From Lactiplantibacillus herbarum (GTDB lineage: Bacteria; Bacillota; Bacilli; Lactobacillales; Lactobacillaceae): 50,197 nt of DNA. Positions 33,742 to 43,211 of this stretch are shown one piece after another (position 1 is the stretch's first letter; each line of letters opens with the position of its first letter). Made by a program: the position numbers and the translations under genes. Below the pieces are notes generated by a model. That model was not told the DNA's origin and made no database searches. It worked only from the letters and a program-made list of their open reading frames with translations. The stretch is from NCBI RefSeq assembly GCF_001039045.1, contig NZ_LFEE01000001.1:229399-279595 (forward strand), written 5' to 3'.

Positions 33742-36012
33742 ATGAAACGAATTTTTGAAGTAAATCCGTGGCACGTCATCAGTCATGAGCTCGTACCAAC
33801 GGATAAACGATTACAAGAAAGTATGACCAGTATCGGTAACGGTTACATGGGCATGCGGGGGATGTTTGAGGAACACTATTCCAACGATACTCTCAAAGGA
33901 ATCTATATCGGCGGTGTCTGGTATCCAGATAAGACCCGGGTTGGCTGGTGGAAGAACGGCTATCCTGACTACTTCGGTAAGGTCGTCAACGCCGTCAATT
34001 TCATTAAGGTCAACTTAACGATTGATGGTGACCAAGTCGATCTAGCGAAGGATGAGATCAGTGATTTCACCGTTGACCTAGATATGCACACCGGGGTACT
34101 CCGGCGCTCATTTATCGTGACTAAGGGTGACAAGCGGGTTGAATTCCTAATCGATCGGTTTGTCAGTGTTGCCCAAAAAGAACTGTTCGATGTGCATTAT
34201 AGCGTTCATAATCTGAGTGCAGATCCCGTTCAAATCGGCTTCATCTCACAGATTGACGCCGACGTCTTCAATGAAGATGCCAACTATGATGATCAGTTCT
34301 GGCAAGTTCTCGATAAGAGTCACGCCGTTACTGGTGGCAGTATGTTTGCTGAAACTAAGCCCAATGACTTCGGGACACCGCGTTTTACGCTTGGGATGCA
34401 GATGTTACACCAAACAGATTTGCAGGGTGTTAACGCACCAGCAACTGAAAAAGCCGTCACGAATATCTTCCGTGGCACCTTAGCTGCTGATGAAACCAAG
34501 AACTTTGAAAAACAAGTGCTAGTTGTTACATCACGTGATTACGCTGATATGGCCGCTATGCGTGCTGGTTTGGCTGAGTTAAGTGAAACTATCAACGGCC
34601 AGAGCTATGAAGAGTTGCTCAAAGCACATACCGATATTTGGATGCAGCGTTGGCAATTGGCAGACGTCCTCATTGATGGTGACGACGCTGCCCAACAAGG
34701 GATTCGGTTCAACCTCTTCCAGTTATTCTCAACGTATTATGGCGAGGACAAACGTTTGAACTTAGGGCCTAAGGGATTTACCGGTGAAAAATACGGTGGT
34801 GCGACTTACTGGGATACTGAAGCGTTTGGCGTACCTTTCTATCTCTCATTGGCTAAACCAGAAGTCACGGAACATCTGTTGGAATACCGCTATAACCAGT
34901 TAGCTGGTGCGGAACACAACGCGAAGATGCAGGGCTTAGACGGGGCACTCTACCCAATGGTGACCTTCAACGGGATCGAATGCCATAATGAATGGGAAAT
35001 CACGTTTGAAGAGATTCACCGTAACGGTTCGATTGCCTACGCAATCTTCAACTACACGCGCTATACTGGCGACGATAATTACCTGAAGACTAAGGGAATC
35101 GACGTTTTAACCGGGATCTCACGTTTCTGGGCCGATCGGGTGCACTTCTCACAACGTAACCAGAAGTACATGATTCACGGCGTAACGGGTCCAAACGAGT
35201 ATGAAAATAACGTCAATAACAACTGGTACACCAACTTTATGGCCCGTTGGACGTTAGAATACACGTTAGACAGTTTGAAGAAGATCAGTGCGGCCAAACG
35301 TGCTGAACTGAAGCTGACTGATGCCGAATTAGCTAAGTGGCAAGATATTGTCGACCGGATGTACTTCCCACATGACGATGAACTGGGAATCTTCGTTCAA
35401 CAAGATGGTTTCTTGGATAAGGACGTTCAGCCAGTGTCTAGCATTCCGGCTGACCAACGCCCAATCAACCAGAACTGGTCATGGGATCACATCTTACGTT
35501 CACCATATATCAAGCAAGCTGATGTGTTACAAGGTATCTACTACTTCATGGATCGGTTTACACCGGAACAGAAGAAGGCCAACTTTGATTTCTACGAACC
35601 TTTGACGGTCCACGAATCAAGCTTGTCACCAGCTGTTCACGCCATTTTGGCAGCCGACTTGCACTATGAAGACAAAGCTGTTGAAATGTATGAACGTACG
35701 GCGCGGCTCGACCTCGATAACTACAATAACGATACGGTCGATGGGTTACACATCACGTCAATGACTGGTTCGTGGTTAGCGATTGTGCAAGGCTTTGCCG
35801 GCATGCGGGTGACGGATGATACGTTAGCCTTTGCGCCGTTTGTACCGAAAGCTTGGACGCACTATCAATTCCACGTTAACTTCCGTGATCGATTATTGAA
35901 GGTTGACGTCGACCAACAGGGGACCACGGTTGAATTAGTCAGTGGGCAACCACTGACGATTGAACTGAATGGTCAGGCGGTCGAAGTTGTTAATACGGTA
36001 TCAACTAAGTAA
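33742..36012 (+). CDS. mapA: Maltose phosphorylase (GH65)
   Basis: A 756-aa GH65 enzyme that should convert maltose and phosphate into glucose and beta-glucose-1-phosphate. The catalytic-acid block CHNEWEITFEEIHRNG is present, with YWDTEAFGVPFYLSLA upstream and the typical GH65 N- and C-terminal beta domains. Full length, cytoplasmic. Ribosome site GGAGGAGC. The usual partner, beta-phosphoglucomutase, is not in this window. Kojibiose or trehalose phosphorylase are alternatives, but context favours maltose. Confidence 0.93.
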   Translation: MKRIFEVNPWHVISHELVPTDKRLQESMTSIGNGYMGMRGMFEEHYSNDTLKGIYIGGVWYPDKTRVGWWKNGYPDYFGKVVNAVNFIKVNLTIDGDQVDLAKDEISDFTVDLDMHTGVLRRSFIVTKGDKRVEFLIDRFVSVAQKELFDVHYSVHNLSADPVQIGFISQIDADVFNEDANYDDQFWQVLDKSHAVTGGSMFAETKPNDFGTPRFTLGMQMLHQTDLQGVNAPATEKAVTNIFRGTLAADETKNFEKQVLVVTSRDYADMAAMRAGLAELSETINGQSYEELLKAHTDIWMQRWQLADVLIDGDDAAQQGIRFNLFQLFSTYYGEDKRLNLGPKGFTGEKYGGATYWDTEAFGVPFYLSLAKPEVTEHLLEYRYNQLAGAEHNAKMQGLDGALYPMVTFNGIECHNEWEITFEEIHRNGSIAYAIFNYTRYTGDDNYLKTKGIDVLTGISRFWADRVHFSQRNQKYMIHGVTGPNEYENNVNNNWYTNFMARWTLEYTLDSLKKISAAKRAELKLTDAELAKWQDIVDRMYFPHDDELGIFVQQDGFLDKDVQPVSSIPADQRPINQNWSWDHILRSPYIKQADVLQGIYYFMDRFTPEQKKANFDFYEPLTVHESSLSPAVHAILAADLHYEDKAVEMYERTARLDLDNYNNDTVDGLHITSMTGSWLAIVQGFAGMRVTDDTLAFAPFVPKAWTHYQFHVNFRDRLLKVDVDQQGTTVELVSGQPLTIELNGQAVEVVNTVSTK

Positions 36013-36105
36013 TTCATTGTCATAACTTGATCTCGGTCTGGCCGTAACTGACGGGGGTCAAGTTTCCAACCTAAGAATGATCAAGATTCATTCTAACCTA
36101 CTCCT

Positions 36106-36137
36106 AAAGGCGCACATCAATTGATGTGCGCCTTTTA
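36106..36137 (+). terminator. Bidirectional terminator after mapA
   Basis: A perfect 30-bp palindrome with arm AAAGGCGCACATCAA, T-runs on both sides; it can serve mapA and the convergent oxidoreductase. Confidence 0.9.
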
Positions 36138-36181
36138 TGTGCGGAAATGATATTTAAAGCTGAGCATGAATTCAGTCTAGT

Positions 36182-37105
36182 TTAAGAAGCTGATACTGAG
36201 GCAACTATCTGCCCAATATGTGGTTCGTCCAACAGGGTGTGCCCTTGAATAATACCATCGAGATTAAACGGTAGCTGGGCGTCGATAGTCGTGGTTAATT
36301 GAGCCGTGTTTGCCAGCTTGAATAACATCTGTAAAGCGGCTTGATCGGAAATGATTTCGGTCGGTTGAATCAATTGAAAATGAATCGATTTACTGGTTGC
36401 TGGTAAGTAGGGCGCTAGCGAGGCGATAGTAGCGTTAAACTTAGCCATTGCCAAGTCATCCTTACCACCTTCACCATTGGCTGTGACGTTAATGACAACG
36501 TCACCCTGATCGGCTAAAACGTGATCTGGATTCTGATGATTCTCATCGACAAACTGATCAACAGTGAAGGCTTCCATCAAGTCAGCAAAGCGTCTGTCAG
36601 CAATGGCGATGACGTGCGCGCCACGCTGTTTTGCGAGCTGGACGATTAATTGCCCAGTAGCAGTGCCAGCACCCTTAACAATCACTGTCTGGCCTGTCTG
36701 AACGTCCGCAAAGTAACGGATGGTCTTGTATGCGGTAATGCCGGGTGTGATCAAACTAGCGGCTTTGACAGGGGCTAACCCGTCTGGAAGTGCAATGGCT
36801 GAGTCGCTAGCTAAGCAGACTTGCTCCGCGTACGTGTGGTCAGTGTGAGCGGCCACGACCGTGCCAACGGTGAAATCTGTTACGGCTGCCCCTACTTTGA
36901 TGACGCGTCCCGCCATGTCATGACCAGGAATATAAGGCAAGGCGATATCAGGATTGCCTCCGAGACGTTCAACACGATCCTCATCAGTTAAATGAATGGC
37001 CAGTGGTTCGATTAGTAGTTGGTCGGCTGCGGGTTCAATAGCCGGTTGTGATAGTTTTCTAAAGACAGTGGGTCCCCCAAATTCTTGATACCCATATGCA
37101 AGCAT
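36182..37105 (-). CDS. Zinc-independent MDR-family oxidoreductase (quinone reductase-like)
   Basis: A 307-aa medium-chain dehydrogenase/reductase. N-terminal GroES-like domain (about 1-115, PYIPGHDMAGRVIKVG), then the nucleotide-binding domain (about 120-255) with VKGAGTATGQLIVQLAKQRG. The structural zinc cysteines are missing, as in quinone/enone reductases that use NADPH. Start: ATG at 37105 with AAGGAGGGGG upstream. It is monocistronic and convergent with mapA. Substrate unknown. Confidence 0.88.
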   Translation of the reverse strand: MLAYGYQEFGGPTVFRKLSQPAIEPAADQLLIEPLAIHLTDEDRVERLGGNPDIALPYIPGHDMAGRVIKVGAAVTDFTVGTVVAAHTDHTYAEQVCLASDSAIALPDGLAPVKAASLITPGITAYKTIRYFADVQTGQTVIVKGAGTATGQLIVQLAKQRGAHVIAIADRRFADLMEAFTVDQFVDENHQNPDHVLADQGDVVINVTANGEGGKDDLAMAKFNATIASLAPYLPATSKSIHFQLIQPTEIISDQAALQMLFKLANTAQLTTTIDAQLPFNLDGIIQGHTLLDEPHIGQIVASVSAS

Positions 37106-37295
37106 TGTATCCCCCTCCTTAACGTGCGCAGCGTATCCCAGTAGCTAGTGCGAAAATCTGTTTCATAGCTAATAGCAAGCGTCTGTGTACTTATACAAAT
37201 GTATGCTTCTACCTAATTGTAGTTGGCAGGGCGGATAAATCACAAGTGAGAACAATCAGATTCCAGGTTTAGTTTGGTCAATAATAAAATTAAGT
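37106..37295. other. Intergenic region between the MDR gene and the NhaC-type gene
   Basis: About 190 bp holding the MDR promoter (minus strand). Contains an imperfect TACAAATGTA palindrome near 37192-37203, similar to a cop-box core but without other support. Confidence 0.4.
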
Positions 37296-38705
37296 CTAGT
37301 TATTGGTGGCTGGATTAGTAGCTGGCTGCCGTTTTAGTCCCCAACCGGTAAAGCCACTGATGATCGAGAAGACGGGTGATAACAAACTAAAGAAACAGAA
37401 TGGTAAGTAAGCGAGTGTCGAAACACCCAACGTATTAGCGGCAAATGCGCCGGCAACGCCCCATGGAATCAAGTAGTTAATAACGGTCCCGCCATCTTCT
37501 AAGACCCGGCTAAGGGCAAGGTTGGCTAAGCCACGCTGGTTAAAGGTCGTTTTGAAAGCTTTCCCAGGTAGGATCACAGAGAGGTACTGTTCACCAACAA
37601 AGATATTGACGCCAATTCCGGCAAGGATGGCTGCGGTGACGGTTGCGCCAGTTCCTTTCAAACGTTTAGCTAGTGGGACCATCGCAGTTTGAATCAAGTT
37701 GAATTTCATCAGTAAGCCACCTAATGAAAGGGTTAGTAAGATTAATGAAACGGTGCTCATCATTGCACTGATACCACCACGGGATAGTAGTGCGTCAACA
37801 CCGGCATTGCCCGTCTTAGCGACAAAGCCAGTTTCAATCATCGTGGCAATCTTGGCTAGTTGCATGTGGGGTTGCTCGATAAAGATCATGACAACTGCCA
37901 GACCGATGTTCATCAACAACGTGGCAATTGCTGGGATTTTTAAGAGCGCACAAACAAACATCAAGATCAGTGGTAGTGCGGCCCACCAACTGATCGTGAA
38001 ATTAGCATTTAAAACGTTGAGAGTCGTTTGAATCTTACCCAGATTATTCTGAGTGGCAGCACCCGCACCTAGAACGGCGTAGAGGATGAGTGAAACAACG
38101 AAAGCTGGAATTGTTGACCACATGAGGTTACGGATGTGGTCGAACAGGTCACTTTCAGCAATTGCTGAGGCCAAGTTAGTTGAATCTGATAAAGGCGAAG
38201 TCTTATCACCAAAAATTGCGCCAGAAATGATCGCGCCCGCAATTAAGGCAGGGTTGATACCCATCGTAGTTCCGATACCGAAGAGTGCGATCCCAATCGT
38301 TGAGATGATCGTAAAGGCACTCCCGATAGAGGTTCCGATAATGGCACAGACGAGAAAGACGGACGGAACGAACCACTGTGCGGAGATTAGATGAAAGCCG
38401 AAGACCATCATGGATGGAATGATGCCGGCTGCGATCCAGACACTGATCAAGGCGCCAATCAAGATAAAGATAAAGATCGGAATGATCCCAGTTGTGATAC
38501 CGTCGATAATACCACCGTGAATATCATCCCAGTGGGCACCGCGAACACGGGCCCAGAGAATAACAAGGGCGACGACGAGAATAACGGGTGTCTGTGGGGA
38601 GAGCCCGAATTTGATGACCCCAAGCCCCATAATAGCTAACATGATCAAGAGGACAATTAAAGCTTCAGTCAAGCGGACAGGTCGCCAGTTTTTAGAATTT
38701 TCCAT
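37296..38705 (-). CDS. NhaC-family transporter, predicted tyrosine transporter (YheL-like)
   Basis: A 469-aa membrane protein with about eleven hydrophobic segments and the NhaC family pattern (SGAIFGDKTSPLSDSTNLAS, GIGVNIFVGEQYLSVILPG). The family is annotated as Na+/H+ antiporter, but members behind Tyr-specific T-boxes are predicted tyrosine carriers. Here a T-box with TAC specifier precedes it, so tyrosine uptake is the favoured role. Start: ATG at 38705 with AAGGAGTG 8 nt upstream; an extension to 38858 runs through the T-box and is rejected. Confidence 0.87.
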   Translation of the reverse strand: MENSKNWRPVRLTEALIVLLIMLAIMGLGVIKFGLSPQTPVILVVALVILWARVRGAHWDDIHGGIIDGITTGIIPIFIFILIGALISVWIAAGIIPSMMVFGFHLISAQWFVPSVFLVCAIIGTSIGSAFTIISTIGIALFGIGTTMGINPALIAGAIISGAIFGDKTSPLSDSTNLASAIAESDLFDHIRNLMWSTIPAFVVSLILYAVLGAGAATQNNLGKIQTTLNVLNANFTISWWAALPLILMFVCALLKIPAIATLLMNIGLAVVMIFIEQPHMQLAKIATMIETGFVAKTGNAGVDALLSRGGISAMMSTVSLILLTLSLGGLLMKFNLIQTAMVPLAKRLKGTGATVTAAILAGIGVNIFVGEQYLSVILPGKAFKTTFNQRGLANLALSRVLEDGGTVINYLIPWGVAGAFAANTLGVSTLAYLPFCFFSLLSPVFSIISGFTGWGLKRQPATNPATNN

Positions 38706-38793
38706 GTGAAACACTCCTTGTTTTTTAGTCATTAATAATTGCGATGATAGCCGTATAGTCGGTTGCGCAGGCCAACTGCACGAGTAATGCAGA

Positions 38794-39050
38794 TACAAAA
38801 AAATCGTCCCCGTTGCATAATAATGCAACAGGGACGATTGATTAGACCGTGGTACCACCCAGCTTGAGCCGACACTTCGGCTCCACTCACTAGCAGTTAA
38901 CGGCTCTAGTTGTTATCCGCCGGGCGTACCCGGACCTCGTCTACCGTATTTCATCGTAATTAGCCTGATCGGTTCGCAGCAACCACCGACTTCCTGACAC
39001 ACAGCTAATCCGTTACTTGAAAGTAAACTTATCGTTCGTTATTTGAATAA
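38794..39050 (-). promoter_or_regulatory. T-box leader, tyrosine specifier
   Basis: On the minus strand: Stem I apical pattern GGTGGTTGCTGCGAACC, specifier region GAAATACGG with TAC at 38948-38946, T-box core GGGTGGTACCACGG (38860-38847) and a terminator stem (38838-38799, AATCGTCCC/GGGACGATT) followed by TTTTTTG. Uncharged tRNA-Tyr should turn on the transporter at 38705. Confidence 0.92.
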
Positions 39051-39285
39051 TGGTGATGATAGCATGTTGCTTAGGGTTCGTCAACACAACGAGTTTGAAT
39101 TAAGGCAACCCAGTTTAATTAATTGGATGCCGAAAATTAGGTGAACAAGGCTAGAAACGTTGGTTTTGTCAGTGTAGCAGATGATTAAGCTAATGATTTA
39201 ATCTGCCTTCAAAATAATTTTAAAAGTGTTGGTGAATTTGGGCCAAAATTGGTTTTTTGTTGGCCAGTGAATCAAGTGGGTAATA
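39051..39285. other. AT-rich intergenic region upstream of the Tyr T-box
   Basis: Holds the promoter of the T-box transcript on the minus strand. A GGCCAA/TTGGCC inverted repeat lies at about 39241-39265 with no assigned role. No gene supported. Confidence 0.4.
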
Positions 39286-39286
39286 A

Positions 39287-39326
39287 AAAAACGTCGAGTG
39301 CAGTTTGATCACTGCGTTCGACGTTT
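39287..39326 (-). terminator. Terminator of the LysR gene
   Basis: Stem ACGTCGA.TGCAGT / ACTGC.TTCGACGT with a T-run on the minus strand (TTTTTTTATTACC). Confidence 0.85.
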
Positions 39327-39328
39327 GG

Positions 39329-40248
39329 TTAATTACTAGAGCTTTCTTTAGCATCTTTAGTGTCAAAAGTTTGTTCAATAATATCCATGACCTGCTTAAC
39401 CAGACCAATTGGAAATTGATGGGCACGACGAATCATATTGATGTGGACACTTGGAACCTGAACGTCATCAAATGGAATTTCGACTAAGCCATCATTATGA
39501 CTACTACCAGGGACAGTAATATCAGATACAAAACCTAGGGCGAGGTTTTCTTTGACCAACCCGCGGATTAAAGTACTGCTATCAGACTCAAAGATGACTT
39601 GTGGGTCAATTGAGAGTTGTCCTGCTAATTGACGGAAAACTAATTTATTTAGGTAAGTTGCATTCAATAAAACGAATGGGGATTTGAGTGCCTCCTCAAA
39701 AGTTGGGTGATCAGCTTTTGCTAGGGGGTGCTCTGGACTAGCTAGAATTCTAAACTTGAATGGGCGCAATGGGGTAACGGCTAAACGTTCATCTAACGTT
39801 TGATCAAGATTACCACTGATAGCTAAATCTAACTGTCCAGCCAAGACTTGTTTAACAAGTTGGTTGGAGCCCATTTCAACCGTGTGAACGCTGCTGAGTA
39901 AGTCCTGTTCAATAATAGGCTTAGTCAGTGCAGGTAAGTAGTGTTCGCTGACGGAAGGTTCGATACCAAAGCGTAACGTGTGTTGACGCAAATGGCTGAT
40001 TGATTCGTTAACGTGTTGCCAGTTGCTAATAATATCGTTGGCAGCCAAAAGTAGTTGTTGGCCACTAGGAGTCAGCACTAGTGCCTTAGTCTTTGATTGG
40101 CGAAAAAGAGCGTAACTTGAAAATGACGCTCAAGCCGTTTAATCGCTTGGGAGATTGTTGGTTGACTAACATGAAAATCAGCGGCTGTTTGCGTATAACT
40201 TTGCGTACTGATTAAGCGTTGGAAGTAATACAGATCTTTAATGTTCAT
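39329..40248 (-). pseudogene. LysR-family transcriptional regulator, frameshifted after the DNA-binding domain
   Basis: Two pieces of one LysR protein. The first (40248 to 40078) encodes the helix-turn-helix (MNIKDLYYFQRLISTQSYTQ, VSQPTISQAIKRLERHF) and stops soon after QVTLFFANQRLRH. The second (40078 to 39329) encodes LTPSGQQLLLAANDI and the effector domain. Restoring one T in the TTTTT run (about 40114) gives FFRQSKTKALVLTPSG, the normal LysR transition. Together about 305 aa, the usual length. As sequenced the regulator is broken. The ATG at 40248 follows GGAGG. The large gene-poor region upstream may contain its target site. Confidence 0.88.
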
Positions 40249-41196
40249 GAAAAATGTAGCCTCCATAAAGTATTAATGTTGGTTGAGCAATTAATAGTCG
40301 CAGGTAAGCAGGCTCCGACTGATTATTAAATTTAATTATCAGATGTCTTGCTTAATAATACCATTCTTACTAAAAAGAATGACAGTATTATTGACAAAAA
40401 ACATTTGCTTAAATGGTTAAACACGTGAAACTATAACGATTATTAATACGTCAGTTAATGAAAATTGGTACGGATGCTAGTTTGATAGCGATTGACCAGT
40501 TAGTGGTATAACACTCAGTTATTGGTTAAGCCGTTGTTGCATTGCTGACAACTAATTGGGCTAGTTACTAACCTAGTCATGGAGCTCAATAAAGTTAAGG
40601 GGTTCAAGTGATAAGCAAATATTATGAGTGAGTTATGACTGGCCAAAAATAAGTTTAAACCATGTTAAATCGGTATAAACATTTTTTATAAGTTAAGGTA
40701 TTGTCATATATCTATCGATAAATGAATGAAGTGGCTGATTGTAGCTTGAATGCTTGCCACTAGTGAATCTTTGCAAATAGTTGGGATAAACTACTATTAT
40801 AAGGTTAACCCCTTTAAGATATAAAGTAAACGAATAACTGTTTTCGAATATAAACAAATAGCTATCAAAAGTTGCTACGTTGAGAAATGTCAGCATAAGG
40901 TTTATTTATCTGTTAAGGGGTTGTCAGAATGAAATTAGGATTATTCACCCTTATTTGACGTTACATAAATTATTATAATACTAAAACTGTTAAATGTATC
41001 TAAAATGCCGATAAATCAATTAACTAATTAATTGATTATAATAATTAATTATATATAATTAGAAACAAATCGTCCAATCAGATGACTCGGGTGAGTTAAT
41101 GCTATTAATGATCATTATAATAAAGCCCGGCTGGCAAATGAGAAGTAATATAAAACCACTTACCAGATGAATGAGGTAAGTGGTTTTATATGGGTA
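40249..41196. other. Gene-poor AT-rich region of about 950 bp
   Basis: No convincing gene. Visible items: an imperfect inverted repeat AATAATAC.CATTCTT/AAGAATG.GTATTATT at 40356-40392 just before a TTGACA (40391-40396); a nine-codon frame at 40929 (MKLGLFTLI) behind AAGGGG, which looks like a stub; a very AT-rich tract at 41018-41062; and a terminator at 41152-41186. A 67-aa frame at 40693-40896 (minus) lacks a ribosome site. Confidence 0.55.
41152..41188 (-). terminator. Terminator of the small membrane peptide gene
   Basis: AAAACCACTTACC/GGTAAGTGGTTTT, perfect 13-bp stem with a 9-nt loop, ending in TTTT on the minus strand. Confidence 0.85.
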
Positions 41197-41328
41197 TTAG
41201 CGACGGTTCTGAGGTGACCGTTGTTCATGCTTGATTCTGACTGGTTGAGCAGCGGGAACGCGGTTGCCAGCGACAACACCCGCAATGGCTGTTAACCCAG
41301 CTGCGACTAATAAACCTGTTAATAACAT
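41197..41328 (-). CDS. Small membrane peptide (43 aa)
   Basis: Starts MLLTGLLVAAGLTAIAGVVAG, one membrane segment, followed by a basic tail (NRVPAAQPVRIKHEQRS). The ATG at 41328 has GAGGAGG 8 nt upstream, a strong site; a TTG extension to 41406 is weaker. It lies 95 nt downstream of an Rgg-like regulator on the same strand and has its own terminator. No family recognised. Could be a small effector, immunity or signalling peptide. Confidence 0.65.
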   Translation of the reverse strand: MLLTGLLVAAGLTAIAGVVAGNRVPAAQPVRIKHEQRSPQNRR

Positions 41329-41422
41329 AGGCAGAACCTCCTCAATTGTTGTGAATAACTCGTCTTTTAATACTTGCAGTTTAGGCGTTTGATTAACAAA
41401 TTGCAACGATTAAGCTGCGAGC

Positions 41423-42265
41423 TTAGTGAGAACTTGAGTAACTTGAAATTTTCTTAAGTAATTGACGGTTTTTATTGATGCGGGCGAAAGCCGCAGCGTC
41501 GTTAAGGTACTCATGACATTGATCTAGGTCGCTAGCTAATTTAGCCTGCAAGAATTTAATTCGTGCGGCGTAGTAGGTGACGTGGCAACGAGAACAGGTA
41601 TCGATACCGTAGTTCAGTAATTGCTGACTTCGAGTGATGTCACCAATTTCCGCGTAAAAAGCACCGGTATAGTAAGCGAGATTGATGACGCGTCCCACGC
41701 TAGCCGCTGTTTCTAGCGTCAGACTAGGCAGAGTATGGCGGACTTTTTCGAAGTAGTACTGTGCTTTGTCGAAATCGCCATTCTGCTGATAGGCAATACC
41801 GATTCCGCAGTATGCTAACTGGGTGTAGATGGTAATGTGGGCCTCATCAAGATCGGTGATGATCTGATCAAAGTTAAAAATGACGTCACTGATTGGGTGC
41901 TGGTTCAATGCAGCCACGTAGCCCTTCAAGTAACAGTACTGTAACTTAGTTTCTTGATCGTGCCGGGTCATAGCGGCTACATTATCTAATTGTTCCTCAG
42001 CATCTGGATATTCAGATGTAATGAGGTCGAATTCGACCTGCTCCAGAACTTTGAGGACTGCAGCATCAGCGACGCGTTCAGTTGGGAAAACGTCTTCTAA
42101 TTGTAAGTTGAGGCGTTGGCAAAGTTGGGCGACAATCCGGATAGCAGGTGCTTTACCATTATTCTCAAATTTGCTGAGTGTTGCTTGAGTACAAATGCCA
42201 TCTGCTAAGGATTTTTGTGAGAGCCCCAAGGCCTTGCGACGGGCAATGAAGAGTTCAATATTCAT
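41423..42265 (-). CDS. Rgg/PlcR-like regulator (HTH plus TPR-type helical domain)
   Basis: A 280-aa regulator. An XRE-type HTH is at about 5-60 (ARRKALGLSQKSLADGICTQ, ATLSKFENNGKAP). The rest is helical repeat (about 75-270; GIAYQQNGDFDKAQYYFEKV, AEIGDITRSQQLL), as in RRNPP peptide-sensing regulators. It lies upstream of a 43-aa peptide gene on the same strand. The typical pheromone would be a short exported peptide; the neighbour's long membrane helix does not fit the usual SHP form. Target unknown. Confidence 0.82.
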   Translation of the reverse strand: MNIELFIARRKALGLSQKSLADGICTQATLSKFENNGKAPAIRIVAQLCQRLNLQLEDVFPTERVADAAVLKVLEQVEFDLITSEYPDAEEQLDNVAAMTRHDQETKLQYCYLKGYVAALNQHPISDVIFNFDQIITDLDEAHITIYTQLAYCGIGIAYQQNGDFDKAQYYFEKVRHTLPSLTLETAASVGRVINLAYYTGAFYAEIGDITRSQQLLNYGIDTCSRCHVTYYAARIKFLQAKLASDLDQCHEYLNDAAAFARINKNRQLLKKISSYSSSH

Positions 42266-42399
42266 ATAATCAACGCTTTCTTTTATATTATTAACCAGTA
42301 ATTGTAATCGCTTTCTTTAACTCGATTAAAAACTTTTTATATAATTTTGTCAATATCTAAACATAATGGTGAATATTCCATAAGTATATTACCTCAATA

Positions 42400-42437
42400 T
42401 AAAAAAACTCGCTAGTAATGAAAACTAGCGAATTTTG
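42400..42437 (-). terminator. Terminator of the GNAT gene
   Basis: TTCGCTAGT/ACTAGCGAG stem followed by TTTTTTT on the minus strand. Confidence 0.85.
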
Positions 42438-42483
42438 AATTTAACAGTTATGGGATGCACTGATGGCTGCAGAAACTTTACTA

Positions 42484-42918
42484 TTAGCGGCGCCAGCGCA
42501 TGGTGTATTCTGGCTGGTTAGTCGTTTTATCAATACCTTGCTCATGCACGTGAAAGTCACTGTGATGGTAGAAGGAGACGGCTGAGCGATTAGCAACGTA
42601 GACGCTCAATTGTAGTCGATGATGTTGCTGTTTGGCGGCATCGAGTAGTGCGGTACCCACACCGTGTTGCTGTGCATCGTCACGGACGAAGACGCCGGCA
42701 ATGTCGCTACCTTGTAAGCCAATAAACCCGATGATTTGATCATCCGTCGTTGCGACGATCAATTGGGCTTGTGGCAGGGCAATGCGGACATCAGGAGCTT
42801 GTTTGCGCCAATAGTCAGGGCGAACGAAAGGATGGGCGGCTAAGTTACCGTTTAGCCAGATGTCCATTAACTGATCGAGTTGGTGCTTGGTTGGGCGTTG
42901 CAGTAATTGGGTTTCCAT
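42484..42918 (-). CDS. GNAT-family N-acetyltransferase
   Basis: A 144-aa enzyme with the acetyl-CoA site: VRDDAQQHGVGTALLDAAKQ (Q/RxxGxG/A motif at about 77-96) and the C-terminal NRSAVSFYHHSDFHV. Resembles YjaB/PhnO-type acetyltransferases. Substrate unknown. Monocistronic, start ATG at 42918 with GAGGACC upstream. Confidence 0.88.
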   Translation of the reverse strand: METQLLQRPTKHQLDQLMDIWLNGNLAAHPFVRPDYWRKQAPDVRIALPQAQLIVATTDDQIIGFIGLQGSDIAGVFVRDDAQQHGVGTALLDAAKQQHHRLQLSVYVANRSAVSFYHHSDFHVHEQGIDKTTNQPEYTMRWRR

Positions 42919-43211
42919 AGGTCCTCACTTTATCTTGTGGATTAACAGTTGAATTGAGCCGAACTGCCAGTAGTTATTGAATGGTTGCTGATAGTGCGGC
43001 GGTAGCAATTAAAGGCGTTCTTAATTATAGTTACGTGCAATAAGCTGAATCTCATTTTTAGATGACACATTTTAGTGTAATTATTTTAGTTGTCATGGTG
43101 TGTAATGATAGCACATCAAGTTGATGCCAGGTCTGACAATCCCCAAATGGGTTAAACTAGTTCTATACTATAGTTAATAAAATTAGTGTTGGGTTGATTG
43201 GAGGTACCAAG

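Noticed and set aside
37192-37203. TACAAATGTA-type palindrome as a third cop box
   Set aside because: Single weak core upstream of an unrelated oxidoreductase, no paired box or promoter overlap.
40693-40896. 67-aa frame on the minus strand in the gene-poor region
   Set aside because: No ribosome site before its start and AT-driven composition; nothing supports coding.
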